From: Triticum aestivum
Lineage: Eukaryota; Streptophyta; Magnoliopsida; Poales; Poaceae
Length of the DNA: 64,000 nt
NCBI RefSeq assembly: GCF_018294505.1
Contig: NC_057803.1
Coordinates: 685,193,881-685,257,880, forward strand
Reading direction: 5' to 3'
Part shown: in pieces, positions 59,263-64,000 of the stretch
How positions within the stretch are numbered: the first letter of the stretch is position 1
How the letters are laid out: the number at the start of each line of letters is the position of its first letter
Made by a program: the position numbers and the translations under genes
The notes under the pieces: generated by a model
What the model saw: the letters and a program-made list of their open reading frames with translations, nothing else
Database searches by the model: none
Told to the model about the DNA's origin: nothing

Positions 59263-62200
59263 ACACTCCACCACTACAAGAGGATCTCGTCCCGAGGTCT
59301 AGGATGGCACCAGAGGGAAACGAAATAGGAAGAGGTAAAATAAAGTTGCTTGTTGGACAAACGAGTGAAACCATGGACCTTGAGAGGTTGAACAAATTGA
59401 AAGAAAGAATACAACAAAGATGAACAAAGTTGAAAACACTCTGTTAGAAAAGAGAAACAAGGAACATTACTAGAACCTTGTAGGTTGAAAGACATAAGGA
59501 AAGGGTTGCAATGGACAAGAAGTACATGCAAGTGCTCTGGTTGAAAGGAGATGTACAAGGAATGATAAAGATCAATTACGACAACACTTCGGTTCGAAAA
59601 GGAAGGCATAGAATATGAACTTGACAAGATGAGAGGATACTTGATGAAATCAATTACACACTGCCTCTGGAACTATTGAAAGAATGCACAAGTGGTAAGA
59701 AAGATTTCAGACAGCACTCTGGTTGAGAAGGGAGGCAAAACTTGATAAGATGAGAGAACTTGAATGAAGGACACGACGCTCCGGTTGAATGGATAAGCAC
59801 GAAAAGAACACGGTCCTCACAATTCGAGACGATGAGTGAAAAGAGCAACATCACAATGCCTCCGGAAGAAATAATAGAAGATAGATCATTGGAATAATAG
59901 AATGGAGAATAAAATGACAACTTATACCACAAATGAGCTTGGAAGGCACCCTTCTAAGAAGGTTATAACGGAGTTGTTGGAAAACCACCAACGAAAAGAA
60001 CAAGCTTGTAGTGGACTTATGGAGAACATCTCAAAACTATGAGGTGAAATTCTGCCACTACAGAAACAAAAGATTGGATTGATATCCACAAGGAGATGAG
60101 AAACTTATTTCACCGGGAGGATAAATGAAGAACTTGGGTCATTTATGAGCACCATAGATAGCAACAATCCTTAGGGAAGGCTTTAGGTGAAATATAACCC
60201 AAGATAACTCCAATGAAGAGATTGATGGGTTGCAAAGGATCTCATGAATGAATTGAAAATTATGGGTTTAAAATATGTCATTCCGGACAACTTGTGAATC
60301 ATGAAAGCATGAAGGGAAATTGTCAAGAATGACATAACACCACCTCAAAAGATAAGGTAGAAAGAATTGCATTTCGGAATGCAAGATGAAGAATATTTGA
60401 GCTCCTCAAAACAAAACACGTGTTGAGCATCATGTTTAATTTTGAGTATAGCTTGGCGTATCAAAACTTCGAGAGAAAACTTGAAGAACAAATCGCGAAT
60501 GAAAGAAATCCTTGACGAACCATCATGTAGCCTCAATGAAGAACTCCGGTAATAAAAGAATGATCCAAAAGAAAGTGAAGGATGAAAGGAATAGGATTGT
60601 AGCCTTGCAATGATTAGATGGAGCTTCGTGATGATATAACCGAGAAAAAACTTGGAACTCCGAAAAGAAAAGATGAAGCATCTCGAACCGAGAATGTGAT
60701 ATGATGAACCACTCCGGGAAGAAGAAATTAGATCACTTGGATGAAACAATAATAAGAATTATGTTATGCGTATCCTTCACCAATTTAGATTGATGACAAG
60801 CAACGTATTTGGCATACTACTTATTCTCGTAGAAAGGATTAAGATAGATATAGCGCCAACTTGGGAAGGTCTTCAACGAACCAACGGTAGGATTTGGAAA
60901 CAACGAATGAATTGATATGATAACGAAGGAAGAGAAATCTTGAATGAACCACCGTAAGAATTGAAAATGAAAGTAGCAAAGACACAATTCACCAGGAAGA
61001 ATTGTAAAATAAATGAAGATACTTGAGGGAATTTAGATACATGAGAACGAAGAGATTACGAGCTGATTAGAGAATACTTGAATGATACACCAGTATGATT
61101 TAGAGAATGAGAGCTGAAAGCTGAGAATGAATAAACCTAAAATGATGGCCTTCAGAGAATCAAACTGAAAAGACTCCTGAATTGCTCCGGAAGGGTGAAA
61201 AGAATTCTCACAATCGACAACAATTATGAGAGGATGGCATCAAGCTTGAACTTCGCATCTTTGAGAGAACAGATAAGATTTGGAGGAAAAACTCTTCTTC
61301 GGTCTTCAAATGCAGAGAATGACGATGAGAAACACCACCATGAATTGTTGAGGCACTCCGGAATGAAAATTATAAAGGTTGAACCAACAATGAAAATAAT
61401 TTGAAAGATCTTGGAGAAAGACATTTGACTAATGACAATTCATTCTTACGTCAAACTTGGAAAAGAATTTTAGAGTAACTTCGGAAAAAATTAGAAGAGT
61501 CAGGTAAGATCCTGGGAAAAGACCTGTGGGTTAGGGCCCACTCAAAGATACACCATTGAATGATTTAAAAAAGAGATTGCGCCGGTTGAATTAAATGGCT
61601 TGAAAGAGATTACAACCTCGAAAGATCTTGAACGAATGCAGAGTGGAAACATGAATCTTCGAGATATCTTCAGCACTCCGGAACAATTGAATAGCGAGAA
61701 GTGGATGATTAAGAGGTGCACCGACATGAGAAAACATTTGAAACAAGGAAAGGATATGATCGACAAAGCTTAAATTGAATCCACCGGAGAAGAAAATAAA
61801 GAAGAATGACGAACTTGAAGCTCCGTTAGTACCTTCCTGAGAATTACCGGATAAGAACATTGAAAGGAAAGAGAGAAGAGAGTTCACATCAATAAGATGG
61901 ATACTTACTGAGAAATCTGAGTCCTTGAAGAAAAAGGGGTGGGTGGGCGGGAAAACAAAGGCAACTTGGGGACGGATGAAACAAACACCGGTTGGAAAGA
62001 ATTAAAAAGACAACTTTGATGATCAAGAAGGATTAATACTCTCATAGGAATATGAGAACACCGCTTAGAAAAGGTATGGAATCCACATTTGACTTCGAAG
62101 CAACTCGAATACCACAAATCAAAACAAAACAAAGGATTTGGCTTGCAGAATAAACCGGAAACAAACATATGATAGATCCCATATCGTATCATGTGTCTGT

Positions 62201-62875
62201 TGGAAATATATTCTAGGAGCTACTTGAATTCCCACTTATAAACTCCCAAAACTTTTTGGTTATGCAATCAGGTGTTGGGGATACAGGGGAAGCATAATAA
62301 CTCACCCAAACTAACAATTCCTACATCCAGCTGTATCCATCCTTCAACACATAACCAAGAAAACTTCGGAAATCATGTACCTCAACCTTCAAAAAGCATC
62401 CGTTATACGAGTTATGGAAATACTCCTGAACTCCCGCCCTAGTACTGGGTGGCGTCGAGGTTATCTCACCAACAACTGCATAAAAGAGATTTTCGATGTC
62501 GGCGAACTCAGGTATTCCAGAACTGCAATGATAAAATTGTGATGACAACACCTCGGAGCTCAACTCCCCGGGACACTGCCACAACTCCTAAATGTCAGGA
62601 GGCACCAAGAACAATGTTCTCGTCACAAGACTATCAGAATGATTCCAAGATACCCGCGTGGTCCTAAAAAAATTCATGAAATTTGGTGACAGGAGAGTCA
62701 AAACTTCTACGTTAGGAGGCCTCACAAGAGCGACGAAGGGCTGAGGAGTAAAAAGAATCCTACTCTCCGATATATATAATCCTAAGACTCAAAACATTTT
62801 GTTCTAGACTCAACAACGTTAGTGATTCGATCAAGCAGGAGGCTCCTAAGTCAGAGATGGCTCTGATTACCAACT
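59263..62875 (-). other. Internal domain, no protein recognised
   Basis: The plus strand is strongly purine-rich, so an element transcript would be pyrimidine-rich. A CTCCGG-like core followed by GAA recurs irregularly (for example near 59783, 61185, 61360 and 61675). No frame over about 135 codons and no retroelement domain. Confidence 0.7.
62860..62872 (-). promoter_or_regulatory. Primer-binding site (initiator tRNA-Met type)
   Basis: Minus-strand TGGTAATCAGAGC, the usual TGGTATCAGAGC with one inserted A, three bases from the LTR. Confidence 0.75.
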
Positions 62876-64000
62876 TGTAACACCCACGATGCGGCTATAT
62901 CTCCCACGTGTCGAGGCACGACTTAGAGGCATAACCGCATGGTGGTTTAGTCGCAAGTAGGGTAATCTTCACACAATCCCATGTATTGAATAAGAAAGGG
63001 ATAAAGAGTTGGCTTACAATCGCCACTTCACACAAATAACAAGTTAAACATACATCATCCAAAATACAATCAAGGTCTGACTACGGAACCAAAATAAAAG
63101 AAGACAACCCCAAATGCTAGATCCCCGATCGTCCCAACTGGGCACCACTACTGATCAACCGAAAAAGACACATAACAGCTATCAAGATCTTCATCGAGAT
63201 CCCACTTGAGCTCGATTGCGTTACCTGCACTGGTATCATCGGCACGTGCAACTGTTTGGAAGTATCCGTGAGTCACGAGGACTCAACAATCTCACACCCA
63301 CGAGATCAAGACTATTTAAGCTTATGGGTAGGTTAGGGTAATGAGGTGGAGCTGCAGCAAGCACTAAGAAAATATGGTGGCTAACATACGGAAATAAGAC
63401 GAGAAGAGAAGCAACGCAACGATCGTGAAACTAGAAGTGATCAAGAAGTGATCCTGAAACTACCTACGTACAACCATAACACAAGAACCGTGTTCACTTC
63501 CCGGACGCCACCGAAAAGAGACCATCACGGCTACACATGCGGTTGATGCATTTTACTTAAGTCAAGTGTCAAGTTCTCTAAAACCGGAAAGTAACAAATT
63601 CCCATCTGCCACATAACCGCGGGCACGGCTCTCGAAAGTTTAAACCCTGTAGGGGTATCCCAACTTAGCCCATCACAATCTCTCACGGTCAATGAAGGAT
63701 ATTCCTTCTCCCGGAAAGACCCGATCAGTCTCGGAATCCCGGTTACAAGACATTTCAACAATGGTAAAACAAGACCAGCAAGACCTCCTGATGTGCCGAC
63801 AATCCCGATAGGAGCTGCACATATCTCGTTCTCAGGGCAACACTGGACGATCACTCCGTAAAACTAGAACCAGCCCTCAAGTTTCCCTGAGGCGGCGCTG
63901 CAAAGGACTCTAGTTCGGACCAACACTTAGAGAAGCACTGGCCCGAGGGGGTTAAAATAGAGATGACCCTCGGGAGCGCGACTCCCTAGGGAAAAGATAT
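62876..64000 (-). repeat. 5' LTR, partial (window edge)
   Basis: First 1125 bp on the plus strand of the right LTR, aligned with 55479-56600, with scattered substitutions and short indels. Confidence 0.92.

Larger units (their letters stand above)
55479..64000 (-). mobile_element. Non-autonomous LTR element with 3.8-kb LTRs (cut by window end)
   Basis: Left LTR 55479-59262 runs TGTAACACCC...GGGTGTTACA; the right LTR starts at 62876 and continues past 64000. The internal domain is only 3613 bp. The sequence beside the right LTR is a minus-strand initiator tRNA-Met site (TGGTAATCAGAGC, one extra base), so the element reads on the minus strand and the right LTR is its 5' LTR. No gag, protease, polymerase or integrase is visible. 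The minus strand next to the left LTR reads SRDEILL then stop, reminiscent of the end of plant chromovirus polyproteins (inference). It interrupts the WHAM-related leader at 55478. Confidence 0.85.

Overview
The window looks like intergenic DNA from a large grass genome of the wheat tribe (Triticeae: wheat, Aegilops, rye or barley). I find no host gene. From position 1085 onward nearly every base belongs to a transposable element, and the elements lie inside one another. Most boundaries can be read directly from TG...CA LTR ends, primer-binding sites, polypurine tracts and matching 5-bp target-site duplications (TSDs). Family names (Fatima, Sabrina, WHAM, Angela/WIS/BARE, Maximus/SIRE) are from memory of Triticeae repeats; the structural calls do not depend on them.

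Layout. Bases 1-1084 are unassigned. 1085-2995 is a degraded LINE on the minus strand, split by a solo LTR (1274-2446, TSD AATTT). At 3270 a CACTA DNA transposon begins with its CACTA end and hairpin-rich subterminal repeats; an assembly gap of N lies at 3502-3816. It carries a broken gene for a Ulp1-like (C48) cysteine peptidase on the minus strand and contains almost everything that follows.

Three insertions split the CACTA element. (1) A minus-strand gypsy solo LTR, 4170-40857, TSD GGTAT. It was itself split by a Fatima-like element (4243-22344, TSD GTATT) and by a Maximus/SIRE-lineage copia element (23235-40677, one LTR truncated). The Fatima-like element contains a gypsy element (9464-20046, TSD GCTAC), which contains an Angela/WIS-type solo LTR (11803-13519, TSD TACAC). 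The copia 3' LTR contains a second copy of the same gypsy family in the opposite direction (23856-32918, TSD TATAG/TGTAG). (2) A Sabrina-like element, 42480-53679, TSD CACTT, with a WHAM-like solo LTR inside it (44946-46592, TSD GTACA). (3) A WHAM-related gypsy element beginning at 53876. It is interrupted at 55479 by a non-autonomous element with 3.8-kb LTRs that runs off the window end.

The most interesting content is the two-copy gypsy family. Each copy has short LTRs, a long sense gag-protease frame, no reverse transcriptase or integrase, and a six-exon gene on the opposite strand. That gene has its own conserved TATA box, and its exon-intron structure is nearly identical in both copies. 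The two genes converge tail to tail. This is a compact, repeatedly mobilised unit carrying a spliced antisense gene, and it must rely on enzymes supplied by another element. A second notable item is an array of paired 13-bp palindromes with a period of about 74 bp directly upstream of the TATA box of the copia LTR.

All coding regions carry stop codons or frameshifts, many of them C-to-T or G-to-A changes as expected for methylated, silenced DNA. None is likely to make full-length protein in this copy.
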